64,000 nt of DNA from JAPOXR01 sp965199765 (GCA_965199765.1 CBDATC010000001.1:620001-684000), one strand, 5' to 3'; shown: positions 1-8,917, numbered from the stretch's first letter. Translations and numbers: made by a program. The notes: generated from the sequence alone by a model not told the origin.

Positions 1-99
1 ATCCAAACCAAAAACAAAGTCCTCCAGCACGCCATTGACGAACACAGCTGCAGATGTGCCATGCTCTAAAACCCCCTGCACAATGGTGGCCCTGCTCAT
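1..99 (-). CDS. Ribonuclease E/G-like protein, N-terminal part (runs off window)
   Basis: Only the first 33 codons lie in the window; the gene reads leftward off the edge. Its ATG (97-99) overlaps the stop of maf in an ATGA arrangement, so the two are translationally coupled. The N-terminal segment contains AAVFVNGVLEDFVFGLD, which resembles the start of the short alphaproteobacterial ribonuclease E/G proteins (typically a small valine/alanine strand, then G-x-LEDLL-I-D). In many alphaproteobacteria the order is infA, maf, ribonuclease E/G, then yacG, which fits. The assignment rests on context plus a short match; the catalytic S1 and nuclease parts are outside the window. Confidence 0.6.
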   Translation of the reverse strand, partial: MSRATIVQGVLEHGTSAAVFVNGVLEDFVFGLD

Positions 100-692
100 T
101 TCGCCTCTCCAACACAGTAACCGGCAGCCTTCAGCAAATTTAGAGTCTCGGTTAAAGGCAACCCAACCACCGCGGTGAAGGAGCCGCTGATCCACGGAAT
201 GAAGCCACCTGCCGAACCCTGTATTCCGTAAGCGCCGGCCTTGCCCAGCCACTCGCCTGAGTGAATATATTGCTGGATATCTGCTTCAGAAAGCCGCTTC
301 ATTTTGGCTATCGTTGTGATGTCTCTTGTCCAGAGTCTTTCAGCAGTGCGCACAACAACAGCGGTGATCACCCGGTGACGGCGGTCCGACAGCAGCCTCA
401 AATATGATTCTGCTTCTTGTGCATCTTCAGCCTTACCAAGAATTCGGCGACCGACTGCCACCGTTGTATCGGCAGAGAGCACCACGGTATTCGGTTCGAG
501 TGTAACCGATAACGCTTTCGCTGTCGCTATCCGTCTGCAATACTCCCGAGGCGATTCATTGGAGTGTTTTGACTCGTCGACGTCTGGATTTACAATTTGG
601 TCAGGAAACACGCCAACCTGAGCAAGCAGTTCCCTGCGTCTTGGACTGGCTGATGCTAAAACGAGGCGTATCGCCTCACTTGTATCTGAAAT
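96..692 (-). CDS. maf: Maf-like nucleoside triphosphate pyrophosphatase
   Basis: Maf/YhdE proteins are house-cleaning NTP pyrophosphatases that hydrolyse modified or non-canonical nucleotides. The conserved N-terminal motif LVLASASPRRRELL is present, followed by the family's KA.SV and ADTTVAVGRRILGK segments with the catalytic Asp, and GKAGAYGIQG near the C-terminus. A GTG at 609-611 cannot be the start because the essential SASPRR motif lies upstream of it. The frame is open back to a TAA at 693-695, and between that stop and the motif there is no ATG, GTG or TTG. The only candidates seen are ATT (690-692) or ATA (669-671), so either a rare start codon or an indel is involved. The frame overlaps the 3' end of infA. 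The exact start is uncertain; identity is firm. Confidence 0.85.
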   Translation of the reverse strand: MSDTSEAIRLVLASASPRRRELLAQVGVFPDQIVNPDVDESKHSNESPREYCRRIATAKALSVTLEPNTVVLSADTTVAVGRRILGKAEDAQEAESYLRLLSDRRHRVITAVVVRTAERLWTRDITTIAKMKRLSEADIQQYIHSGEWLGKAGAYGIQGSAGGFIPWISGSFTAVVGLPLTETLNLLKAAGYCVGEAK

Positions 693-894
693 TTATTCTG
701 CCCTTTGTCAGATCGTAGGGTGTCATTTCAACGCGCACTTGATCACCCGCAAGAACTCTGATCCGGTTCTTTCTCATTTTTCCTGCCGTATGCGCGATAA
801 TTTGAATCCCATTCTCCAATTCAACCCGGAAAGTCGCGTTCGGCAGGAGTTCCTTTACGACCCCGGGAAATTCCAACAATTCTTCTTTTGGCAT
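676..894 (-). CDS. infA: Translation initiation factor IF-1
   Basis: IF-1 binds the ribosomal A site during initiation in the cytoplasm. The 72-residue product begins MPKEELLEFPGVVKELLPNA and contains the family-defining GKMRKNRIRVLAGDQV and TPYDLTKGRI segments (one S1-like OB fold). A longer frame to 915 exists, but the start at 894 is preferred because it gives the usual IF-1 N-terminus and has AGGAG six bases upstream. The stop lies inside the maf reading frame, suggesting infA-maf-RNase E/G is one transcript. Identity is essentially certain. Confidence 0.97.
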   Translation of the reverse strand: MPKEELLEFPGVVKELLPNATFRVELENGIQIIAHTAGKMRKNRIRVLAGDQVRVEMTPYDLTKGRINFRYK

Positions 895-1479
895 CTTTTC
901 TCCTATTGAGAGCACAGCTAAGCCCGCGCCGTTAAGGTCCCTAACATTGTTTTTTGATTGAACTCAACTAAAGCCGACTGTGACAGTGAATGCACATCTG
1001 ATTTTTTTGTTCAGTTTGCTGCGGACATCCAAAATTTCCACTGCAAGAAATCCGGCTATGCACGCCTTGAGATGCAGCATTGCACTGAGAGGACCATATT
1101 CGCTCCTCCCTAGCTCCGCTGGAGCGGCTTTGCCATGCGGTTCTGCAAAAAGGGGCCGAAGAGGTTTCTGTCAATCGGGCACAATGCACAAATTAAGTTC
1201 CCAAACCATTGTCACAAGAAATGATTAGGCCTGCAACAGCCGATTGCCCAAATTCGGGCATGGGTTGATCTTGTATTCGCAATAAGAGTCTTCGCCCTCC
1301 AGCGACAAGCTGCCGCCAAATTTTGGGCGCTTGCCCGAATTCCAACAACAATTAACAATGGAGTTGTGGGTTAAGCAGTTTGAGTGTTCCTTTCACAGCC
1401 CTTCTGCGAAGCGCACGATCTCTAGACGCATGCGGACAAAAACGCAGCGGCGAAAACGTTCATTCGAAGCCGCGAAACA
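895..1479. other. Intergenic region, no gene recognised
   Basis: This 585-base gap lies between infA and the end of glyA. Short open frames exist on both strands but have no family resemblance and poor ribosome sites. The part nearest 895 must hold the infA promoter; no clear sigma-70 boxes or terminator could be picked out. Confidence 0.4.
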
Positions 1480-2769
1480 TCAAAGATGAGGATAAATCGG
1501 GAATCGGGCACATAATTCCCCAACCCGTTTTCTGACTTCCTCCTCCACTCCAGCATTATTGTCCGGGCCATTGGAGCTTAGGCCATCGAGTGTTTCTATA
1601 ATGAGGTCTGCGGTCAGCTCGAACTCAACTGTACCGAAACCCCTTGTCGTACAGGCAGGAGTACCGAGTCGAATTCCAGAGGTCACTGTGGGTTTTTCTG
1701 TGTCGAAGGGGATGCCGTTCTTGTTGCACGTAATGCCTGCTCGACCGAGCGCCTTTTCTGCTTCACTTCCCTTGAGACCTTTCGGACGGAGATCGACCAG
1801 CATCACATGCGTGTCAGTTCCTCCTGTTACGATGTCTAAACCGCTGGAATGCAGTCTCTCGGCCAATGCGTGCGCATTCGCAACCACCCGTCCGCAGTAA
1901 TCCTTGAATTCCGGGCGCAGCGCCTCACCGAACGCAACCGCCTTCGCGGCGATTGCATGCATCAATGGCCCGCCCTGAATCCCTGGAAAGATTGCTGAGT
2001 TAACTTGCTTGGCGATTGTTTCATTATTGGTCAGGATCGCACCGCCACGCGGCCCCCGAAGTGTCTTGTGAGTGGTCGTGGTGGCTAAATGCGCATGGGG
2101 AAATGGAGATGGATGAACTCCGCCAGCGACCAAACCGGCAAAATGCGCCATATCAACCAGCAGATATGCATCCACTTGATCTGCAATGGCGCGAAACCGG
2201 GCAAAATCTATATGGCGCGGGATTGCTGATCCGCCTGCGATAATCAGCCGGGGTTTGTGTTCGAGTGCTAGGTTTTCGACTTCATCATAGTCAATCATGC
2301 AATCCTGCTGCCTGACGCCATACTGAATTGCTTGAAACCATTTGCCGGATTGGTTGGGTTTGGCTCCGTGCGTCAGATGCCCGCCGGATGCGAGGTTCAT
2401 TCCGAGCAAAACATCACCGGGCCGCAGCAAAGCGTTGAAGACACCTTGATTAGCCTGGCTGCCGGAATGTGGTTGCACATTGGCATATCTGCATCCGAAC
2501 AGTTGGGTCAAACGATCGATAGCCAGCTTTTCGGCTACATCGACATGCTCACAGCCACCATAATAGCGTCGGCCAGGATACCCTTCGGCGTATTTGTTGG
2601 TCATGACCGACCCTTGCGCCTCCAGCACAGCGCGGGACACGATATTTTCGGATGCGATCAACTCGATTTTGTGCCGTTGCCGGTGAAGCTCTTCATTGAT
2701 CGCATGCAATATCTCTGGATCAATTTGCGAGAGCGAATGATTCAGTGCGGAAAAATCTGAATTGGTCAT
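1480..2769 (-). CDS. glyA: Serine hydroxymethyltransferase
   Basis: PLP enzyme that interconverts serine and glycine and loads one-carbon units on tetrahydrofolate. The 429-residue product has the full family layout: ELIASENIVSRAVLEAQGS near residue 35, YAEGYPGRRYYGG near 60, and the PLP-binding lysine at about residue 235 in TTTTHKTLRGPRGG. It ends with the IRLGTPACTTRGF segment. The start at 2769 is chosen over an upstream one at 2826 because a GGAG lies eight bases before it and it matches the usual family length. It is divergent from nadK, sharing about 230 bases of upstream DNA. Confidence 0.96.
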   Translation of the reverse strand: MTNSDFSALNHSLSQIDPEILHAINEELHRQRHKIELIASENIVSRAVLEAQGSVMTNKYAEGYPGRRYYGGCEHVDVAEKLAIDRLTQLFGCRYANVQPHSGSQANQGVFNALLRPGDVLLGMNLASGGHLTHGAKPNQSGKWFQAIQYGVRQQDCMIDYDEVENLALEHKPRLIIAGGSAIPRHIDFARFRAIADQVDAYLLVDMAHFAGLVAGGVHPSPFPHAHLATTTTHKTLRGPRGGAILTNNETIAKQVNSAIFPGIQGGPLMHAIAAKAVAFGEALRPEFKDYCGRVVANAHALAERLHSSGLDIVTGGTDTHVMLVDLRPKGLKGSEAEKALGRAGITCNKNGIPFDTEKPTVTSGIRLGTPACTTRGFGTVEFELTADLIIETLDGLSSNGPDNNAGVEEEVRKRVGELCARFPIYPHL

Positions 2770-2999
2770 GGGGTTACTCCAACGGGACTCAGCGGGTATA
2801 CATGATCTTCGGAAAATCGGCACCACCGCATTGGTGCGAAATTACGAACCAACACAGCCATTAGCCATAGTTCAAGCATATTCATCCTGCTTCCAAGCCT
2901 GCTTTGCAAGCGCAGAGTGCAATTTGCTCGGTTCCATGATATTGACCGATGTCGGCAGAATCATTGAACAGACAGCGCAGGCAATACTCTCGGCGCCCA

Positions 3000-3767
3000 A
3001 TGCCCAGCTTTAAAGAAATTCGGTTCGTTTCAAGTGAATCTAAAATCGCCAGCGAGTCTTGCTCTCGTCTGATAAGTCGTTACGGCAACGCCCTTGAGGA
3101 GAATGCCGATGTCATCGTGGCCCTCGGTGGCGACGGATTTATGCTTCAGACGCTTCATCAAACCCAAGATTTAGACTGTCCGGTCTATGGAATGCATCGC
3201 GGAACCATTGGGTTTCTGATGAACGAATTTTCTGAAGATGATTTGCTTTCCAGGATGGCGAATGCGGAAGAAGAAGTAATCAATCCTCTTTCGATGCGTG
3301 CTATCGATCACAGCGGCAAGATCAATTCGGCAATCGCCATCAATGAGGTATCTCTGATTCGATCCGGTCCGCAAGCAGTCCGACTGCGGATCTCGGTTGA
3401 CGGGAAAGTGAGACTAGACGAATTGATATGCGATGGTGCTATGGTCTCCACACCAGCCGGTTCAACTGCGTACAATTATTCCGCGCACGGTCCAATTTTG
3501 CCCATTGGCTGCGATGTGCTTGCTTTGACTCCGATGGCGGCGTTTCGCCCGCGGCGTTGGCGCGGAGCATTGCTGCCAATAACCGCCCATGTGAGTTTTG
3601 AAGTTTTGGATGCCGAACAACGTCCGGCAATGGCGGACGCTGATGGTCGCTCGGCAGGCGAGGTCGTCAAGGTTGATATCAAGAGCGAAACCTCGGTGCG
3701 CCACCGTCTTTTGTTTGATCAAGGCCACGGCTTAGAAGAACGATTGCTGCGTGAACAGTTTTTGTGA
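3000..3767 (+). CDS. nadK: NAD kinase
   Basis: ATP-dependent NAD kinase making NADP in the cytosol. The 255-residue form starting at 3000 matches the compact alphaproteobacterial type. The diagnostic GGDG lies at residues 43-46 in VIVALGGDGFMLQTLH, followed by YGMHRGTIGFLMN and the substrate loop STPAGSTAYNYSAHGPILP. An in-frame ATG at 2949 would add 17 residues not seen in the family. The upstream ribosome site is weak for either start. Divergent from glyA. No frameshift is seen. Confidence 0.94.
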   Translation: MPSFKEIRFVSSESKIASESCSRLISRYGNALEENADVIVALGGDGFMLQTLHQTQDLDCPVYGMHRGTIGFLMNEFSEDDLLSRMANAEEEVINPLSMRAIDHSGKINSAIAINEVSLIRSGPQAVRLRISVDGKVRLDELICDGAMVSTPAGSTAYNYSAHGPILPIGCDVLALTPMAAFRPRRWRGALLPITAHVSFEVLDAEQRPAMADADGRSAGEVVKVDIKSETSVRHRLLFDQGHGLEERLLREQFL

Positions 3768-3938
3768 CTCAATTTTCACACAAGAATACCACCGAAACAG
3801 AAAGATTTGCAGAGTGATTTGGAACCAATGATCTAAAGTGGAGCCGGATGACCTAAAGTAAGGTCCCTGTCCTGCTCTCTTTATCGATTCACCTAGCCAA
3901 TGTGTCGTGCATAAGTAACTTCATTGAAGCCGTGAGGA

Positions 3939-4197
3939 ATGGCCAACATCGAAAAGGTTAACCGTTGGAATTCTCGCACAGTTGGAACGCCAACGAATTA
4001 TCCGGAATGACGAACTGAAGGGTTTCGGTAAGCAGACCAAACCTGCAAAACACAGGCACAATATCGTCAAGTCCGCTGCATTCCGCATCGCTGACATGAT
4101 CTATGTTCACACCCGCATGGCCAAACCGGACTTCTGATCGGCAAACTGGGAACAAAAACATGGTCCAAAGTCGATCATGAAAAGCAAAAACTGAGAG
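3939..4197 (+). pseudogene. Degraded reading frame of unknown identity
   Basis: After ATG 3939 (GGA just upstream) the frame reads MANIEKV, then appears to need a one-base shift near 3961. It then continues with protein-like composition (LAQLERQRIIRNDELKG, then KSAAFRIADMIYVHTRM) to a TGA at 4135-4137. The same frame continues to about 4197, ending KSIMKSKN. I do not recognise the family. It sits directly before the hsdM remnant and may be part of the same decayed locus. Confidence 0.3.
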
Positions 4198-4219
4198 CAA
4201 TCAACTCCGCGCTACCCAT

Positions 4220-4757
4220 AGCACCACCACTGGCTACGAGACTGAGCTGTGGGCAATGGCCGATTCCTTGCGTGGTTCGATGGACACGGCTGAATTCAAG
4301 CAAGTTGTCCTCGGGTTGATTTTCTTCAAATATATTTCCGATGCCTTTGAGGAACGCCATGCAGTATTACTCGAAGAATTGGACAAAGAGGCGGCGGATG
4401 ACCGTGACATCGGCCAAACTGTCGACGATGCCGTGACCGCGATCGAGCGCGACATCCCAGCAAGCAAGAATGTTCTGCCCAAGGATTCGCCCAGCACTCG
4501 ACAAGCCACCTCTCGGACAACTCATAGACATGATGGGCAATATTCGTGTTGGTGACCCGGAGGCACGTTCACGCGAGACTCTCGACCGCTTCTATGAGTA
4601 TTTTCTTTCGCAGTTCGGCAGTGTGTAAGGAAAAATGACGGCCAGTTCTATAACCCGCTCTGCATGGTCCGACTGATCGTCGAGATGCTGGAGCCATTCC
4701 AAGGCCGAGTCTATGACCCATGCTGCGGCTCTGCCGGAATGTTCGTACAGTCAATTG
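4220..4757 (+). pseudogene. hsdM: Type I restriction-modification methyltransferase subunit HsdM, broken 5' part
   Basis: HsdM is the adenine methyltransferase subunit of type I systems. The N-terminal signature is clear: YETELWAMADSLRGSMD, then FKQVVLGLIFFKYISDAFEE. Compared with the family, about 30 residues are missing after the EELDKEAADD segment. A frameshift near 4487 moves the frame to RPALDKPPLGQLIDMMGNI and FYEYFLSQFGS, which ends at a stop. A second shift is needed to reach GQFYNPLCMVRLIVEMLEP and YDPCCGSAGMFVQS. The gene then stops at an IS remnant. No start codon is seen before YETELW. The SAM-binding core and NPPF motif are lost, so this is non-functional. Confidence 0.88.
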
Positions 4758-4945
4758 GGTTAAACCCCGCCGCCGCTTCCGGCCTGACAGCCTTCTCCCG
4801 CAGCGGAAATCACGGCCGCCCATGCGGGCCACAGGACAGGTGCGCGCGAAACCCGCCTCAATGCATGAAAACCAACGCGTTCATTCTCCGCCAATCGCCA
4901 TCGAACTGTTCCGGATTGCAGAATCAGGGGGTTTTTTGCTGACAC
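4758..4945. mobile_element. IS remnant (terminal fragment), copy 1
   Basis: About 160-190 bases here match the sequence at 58901-59130 with a roughly 75-base gap. Both share the segments around GGGCCAC-GGACAGGTGCGCGCG, CTCAATGCATGAAAA and the end GAATCAGGGGG-TTTTTT-CTGACAC. The - strand frame reads FHALRRVSRAPVLWP, paralleling FHALRRIPRAPVQWP in copy 2. Its right edge (CTGACAC) abuts the hsdS fragment and its left edge abuts hsdM, so insertion followed by deletion has removed the end of hsdM and the start of hsdS. The family is judged from copy 2. Confidence 0.7.
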
Positions 4946-5779
4946 TACCTACACTACACGAACAACGCGCCATTGCTCACATAATAGGCACATTGGATGA
5001 CAAGATCGAGCTGAACCGGCGCATGGATGAGACGCTGGAGGCGATTGCGCGGACGATCTTCAAGGACTGGTTCGTCGATTTTGGCCCCACACGCGCCATG
5101 ATGGAAGGCCGAGAACCATACTTTGCACCCAAACTCTGGGACCTGTTCGCCGATGCGTTGGATAAAGAGGACAAATCCATTGGATCGCAGTGGGAAACAC
5201 TTGCAGAAATCGCGGATTCTCCACGGCGTGGAATTAGTCCATCCAACGTCGTACGGAACACACCATACATTGGTCTGGAGCATATGCCGCACCGATCAAT
5301 AGTGCTTTCGGAATGGGAAACTGCGTACAAGGTCAAAAGCAGCATGAGTCAGTATTAATACGGGTGAAATCCTCTTTGAGAAACTACGACCCTTCTTAAA
5401 CAAAGTTGGGTTTGCTCCGCTTGATGGCATTAGTTCGACTGATATTATCGCCGTAGTTCCTCGGGGGCAGGTGTGGGGAGCATATGTTCTTGCCTGTCTG
5501 TCTACGGACGAATTCGTGAATTATGCCAACCGAACATCCACCAGCACAAAATTGCCATGTACCTGCTGGAAGACGATGGCTCACTACAGAGTATGCCCAC
5601 CGGCAAACCGGATTGTTATTGCGTTTCAAGACTGTGCACGATCTTTCATTGACCGTCTCAACGCGAATATTCACGAAATGACCACTCTGGAGCATACCCT
5701 TGATCTCCTACCAAAACTCATTTCCAAAGAACTCCGCCTCCCTGACAACGAGGATGCAATGAGGACGGTTTCCCGATGA
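4943..5779 (+). pseudogene. hsdS: Type I restriction-modification specificity subunit HsdS, broken 3' part
   Basis: HsdS supplies DNA target recognition. After the IS scar the frame reads LPTLHEQRAIAHIIGTLDDKI, the end of the first conserved coiled-coil region, then LEAIARTIFKDWFVDFGPTR and the start of the second recognition domain. It hits a stop at 5356-5358. A shift puts the rest (GEILFEKLRPFLNKVGFAP, STDEFVNYANRTSTSTKLP) back in register, and from 5471 the C-terminal helix runs to LLPKLISKELRL and stops at 5779. The 3' end overlaps the next gene by four bases (ATGA). Missing the first target domain and frameshifted, so inactive. Confidence 0.88.
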
Positions 5780-7512
5780 TCCAAGAAGAACACATCCGGC
5801 GTCAACTAGATCTAGGCGAAGACAGCCGGTGGGAATTTAAACAGATTGAGTTCAGAGGCAACAAACCAGTCAGTCCGAGCAGAAACGATCTCGCAGACGA
5901 ATTGGGTGCGTTCGCCAATAAAGCCGGTGGCAATTTGCTGCTCGGAGTGGCAGACGATGGAGCAATCCTAGGTATGTCCCGAGAACAGATGACAGCTCTT
6001 GGTCATATGCTGGCTGAGGTTAGCACCCAGACCCTTGATCCACCGCTACGGATTGAAGTCCACAACAAGAAACTAGATGACAAGGCACTCATTTTGGTGA
6101 CCGTGCCGCGCGGTGAAGCTCTGCATCGTCGAGACGGCCAGGCCTTCATTCGAGTAGGCGCGACCAAGCAACGCCTTGGTTGTGACGAAAGCCTTAGACT
6201 AGCTCAGGATCGTGCACAGAATCGCTATCTCAGGCCCGACAAGCAAATCGTCCCCGATACCGGTTTCGAGTCGCTTGAAGAACGTCTTTGGTTGCCGCTG
6301 CTTAACATAGATGGCGCTGCCGACCCACATCGTGGGTTGCTGAATCTTGGCCTTTTGGCACGAGATGAATCGGACGTTGTTCGGGCCACAGTGGCCGGCA
6401 TATTGCTTTGCGCCTCTGCACCACAGAAATGGTTACCGCACGCGACAATCATAGCGACGCACTATCGTGGATTGGATCGTGCCTCGGGTCAGTTGGATGG
6501 GCGAGAGATTGTTGGCCCGCTCCGCGCACAGATCGAAGACGCGGTTCAGTTCGTCGTTCGCAATATGCGTGTTGCTGCGCGCAAGATTCCAGAGCGGGTG
6601 GACATACCTCAATATAGCAAAGCCGCGGTATTTGAAGCGGTGGTTAATGCGGTTGCGCACCGTGACTACTCTATGAAGTCGCGAAAAATCCGGCTATCCA
6701 TGTTCAAGGATCGATTGGAGCTCGATTCGCCCGGTAGGCTTCCTAACGGAATGACCATTGAAGGAATGGAGACAAGTCAAGCCACCCGGAACGAGGTGAT
6801 CACTTCCGTGTTTGGTCGCATACCCGTCACAGATGTAGCAGGATCGGACCACCGCAGGCACCTCATGGAACGACGTGGGGACGGCGTTTCGATCATCCGC
6901 AAGCGAACCGAAGAAGCCACCGGTTTGCCGCCCAATTACAAAGTGATCGACGAATCGGAGCTTGTGCTCCGCATACCGGCTGCGAAACCGGAGCTTATTC
7001 CCGCAGATGCTACGGTTACAGTGTATTCTAGCGGTGTGCCGCTTGCTGGCATCAAGGTTCTTGCTCTCTTTCCCAATAAAACTTGGGTGAAATCGATAAC
7101 GGACGAGACGGGCGAGGCTGCATTGCATCTATACACGTCAAATCTACCGATGAGGATCTATGCCGCTGGCCCCGGGTATGCCGCCGGACTGGAACGAGCA
7201 TGGCAACCAAATCAAGGTGGTTTGCTGCTCCCGCTCGAACCACTTAAATCAGGTGGAGCGGAGATTTTTGAGCAAAGCACGGGGCGGCTGCCTGGTCTGC
7301 AAGGACGGCTGAACCCGATACGCGATTCTTCCGACCGGACTTATCTGTACGCCGACAACATCACCATCGATGAAGGACGGCAGCAACCGGTACCGTTTCG
7401 GCTCGGTAAGCCTCTGCGGCTAACAGACGCTCATGGCGCGGAATTGTCAGTTGTAATCGTCGACATCATCGGCCAGTCCGCCTTAGTCGAGTACCAGCTG
7501 TTCAAACCGTAA
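5776..7512 (+). CDS. AlbA_2 (Schlafen-like) DNA-binding / HATPase_c_4 protein, RM-associated
   Basis: The 578-residue product has an AlbA_2-type domain at about 14-125 (WEFKQIEFR, LADELGAFANKAGGNLLLGV, FIRVGATKQRL) and a GHKL-type ATP-binding segment at about 280-370 (EAVVNAVAHRDYS, then LDSPGRLPNGMT). These are the two halves of COG2865-like putative regulators. Beyond about residue 410 comes a region that looks like a carboxypeptidase-regulatory or Ig-like beta domain (TVYSSGVPLAGIKVLA, TDETGEAALHLYT), which is unusual. It starts in an ATGA overlap with hsdS, and such proteins are common passengers of type I restriction operons. It is intact although its partner genes are wrecked. Molecular function is unproven. 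Confidence 0.8.
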   Translation: MIQEEHIRRQLDLGEDSRWEFKQIEFRGNKPVSPSRNDLADELGAFANKAGGNLLLGVADDGAILGMSREQMTALGHMLAEVSTQTLDPPLRIEVHNKKLDDKALILVTVPRGEALHRRDGQAFIRVGATKQRLGCDESLRLAQDRAQNRYLRPDKQIVPDTGFESLEERLWLPLLNIDGAADPHRGLLNLGLLARDESDVVRATVAGILLCASAPQKWLPHATIIATHYRGLDRASGQLDGREIVGPLRAQIEDAVQFVVRNMRVAARKIPERVDIPQYSKAAVFEAVVNAVAHRDYSMKSRKIRLSMFKDRLELDSPGRLPNGMTIEGMETSQATRNEVITSVFGRIPVTDVAGSDHRRHLMERRGDGVSIIRKRTEEATGLPPNYKVIDESELVLRIPAAKPELIPADATVTVYSSGVPLAGIKVLALFPNKTWVKSITDETGEAALHLYTSNLPMRIYAAGPGYAAGLERAWQPNQGGLLLPLEPLKSGGAEIFEQSTGRLPGLQGRLNPIRDSSDRTYLYADNITIDEGRQQPVPFRLGKPLRLTDAHGAELSVVIVDIIGQSALVEYQLFKP

Positions 7513-7549
7513 GAACCACAATCGTGTTCAATCAGACCCAAAGTCCACA

Positions 7550-7744
7550 TCACGAATTCGTTTCGTGTGCAGCCTCTAAGAAATGGCTGTTCAAGGCCAT
7601 TTCAAGCTCATTCCGGAACATCTCGAAATCAATCGCTTCGTCCAGCTTCAGTGTCGACATGTTGCAGCCTTTCACCGGTTCTCGAAGCTCTTCAATGCAG
7701 AAGAAGTCCATCCGCTCGCTTTCGATCCAAAAAGCACTCATCAT
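7550..7744 (-). pseudogene. IS5-family-like transposase, N-terminal scrap
   Basis: The - strand frame contains LKLDEAIDFEMFRNELEMALN, which resembles the opening of IS5-group transposases (L-x-x-x-IDFE-FRPELE-AL). The usual following GGRPP and L-F-K-LVLQ segments are absent, so only the first 40-50 residues survive. No inverted repeats could be paired. A tentative call resting on a single motif. Confidence 0.4.
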
Positions 7745-7825
7745 CCAAAGTAATACCTAGCGTATACTTTCTAATTATTTTATACGTACAAACCAAATAA
7801 TTTCAGCTGCTTTTAGGTGAGATCA

Positions 7826-8917
7826 CTAGAGATTTAATTTGATGTCGGTTTTGAATTCACCCGGCAACGAAACTTCCAAAATCTCAAGATCGCCTGAACA
7901 TTCTGTGTATCGTGTCCACATGCCGGGCGGCAAAACAAACGCATCGCCGGGGCCGAGTTTCTGCGGCGGCTGATCCTGACCTTCCAATTGCATTCCACCC
8001 TCAAGCACAAAACTGAAATGAATATCCGCATCGTGCTTTGACCAAACTGTTTCGTCTTGATTAAACCGGGCAACCTGCACATCGGCAACATCATTCGTGC
8101 CCTCCGAAATTCCAGTATCCCGCGCTTGAAATGCAGGAAGGCGGAATGGCCTCCAATCTGCAAAAGCACTCTGATGATGGACGAATGTCTGGCCATGATA
8201 CTCTCTGCCTGGAAAGGCAGGCTCATTGGGCAGCGTCATGGAATGTTCGATCGTTGTCACATGCTGTGCCGGCACACCGACCTCGACAACTTCGATGTCA
8301 GCCGAAGCATGCAGCACACGGTGCCGAATTTCCGGTGGCTGCGTAACGCAATCACCCCCATGAAGACGAATTGGATCTCCCTGATCCTCATAGAGAATAT
8401 CAACCCAACCCCGGTAGCAGAAAATCAACTGAAACCCGACCGTGTGATAGTGCACCACATCCGGCACTGGACCGCCGTCCGGAATTCGAATGTGACTGGC
8501 GATGATTGATCCGCCCAGCCGGGATGGAATCAAATCGCGATAGCTCATGCCAGCCCGACCAATGATCCACGGAGCCTTGTCCTTCAATCGCCTAACAACG
8601 AAAGCATGCTCGGTCTCCGGAATGAACATCGGCGGATTCAAGTAGTCAATTTCCACCCGAACCCCGTTCGGCGCGGTTAGAGAACGGCTGCCGCCTGCGA
8701 TAAGATCAGGTTCGTCCGCCAACAGCCGAATCGTGCCTGGCGGCTCCGGAGCACCGCGCTCAATGCGCAGCCGAATGCCATGACCCGACAAAACAGCAAC
8801 AGCCGGATCGTCTGCAGGAAATATCGAATCGAGACGAAGACCAAGTGTCTTCGTATAGAATGGAAGATCTGCATGGATGTCCTTCGTCGGCAGACGAATC
8901 TCCGCTTCAATGTTCAT
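7826..8917 (-). CDS. VOC domain plus bicupin protein, function unknown
   Basis: A 363-residue cytosolic protein in three parts. The first 100 residues resemble a glyoxalase/VOC half-domain (LPTKDIHADLPFYTKTLGLRLD, then VAVLSGHGIRLRI). Two cupin barrels follow: one at about 160-235 (VVHYHTVGFQLIFCYRGWVDI, PPEIRHRV) and one at about 280-350 (HFSFVLEGGMQLEG, LGPGDAFVLPPG). The histidines in HYHTV and PEIRHRV are candidate metal ligands of the first cupin; in the second, KHDADIHF supplies possible ligands. A purine-rich GGAAGAAGAGAG precedes the start. It stands alone, with no operon partner on this strand. Plausibly a metal-dependent dioxygenase or isomerase of a catabolic pathway; the substrate cannot be inferred. 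Confidence 0.7.
   Translation of the reverse strand: MNIEAEIRLPTKDIHADLPFYTKTLGLRLDSIFPADDPAVAVLSGHGIRLRIERGAPEPPGTIRLLADEPDLIAGGSRSLTAPNGVRVEIDYLNPPMFIPETEHAFVVRRLKDKAPWIIGRAGMSYRDLIPSRLGGSIIASHIRIPDGGPVPDVVHYHTVGFQLIFCYRGWVDILYEDQGDPIRLHGGDCVTQPPEIRHRVLHASADIEVVEVGVPAQHVTTIEHSMTLPNEPAFPGREYHGQTFVHHQSAFADWRPFRLPAFQARDTGISEGTNDVADVQVARFNQDETVWSKHDADIHFSFVLEGGMQLEGQDQPPQKLGPGDAFVLPPGMWTRYTECSGDLEILEVSLPGEFKTDIKLNL

Noticed and set aside
968..1228. Overlapping short open frames on both strands between infA and glyA
   Set aside because: No domain similarity, no ribosome sites, and each mirrors the other strand.
1559..2760. Several + strand open frames inside glyA
   Set aside because: They are antisense shadows of the serine hydroxymethyltransferase gene.
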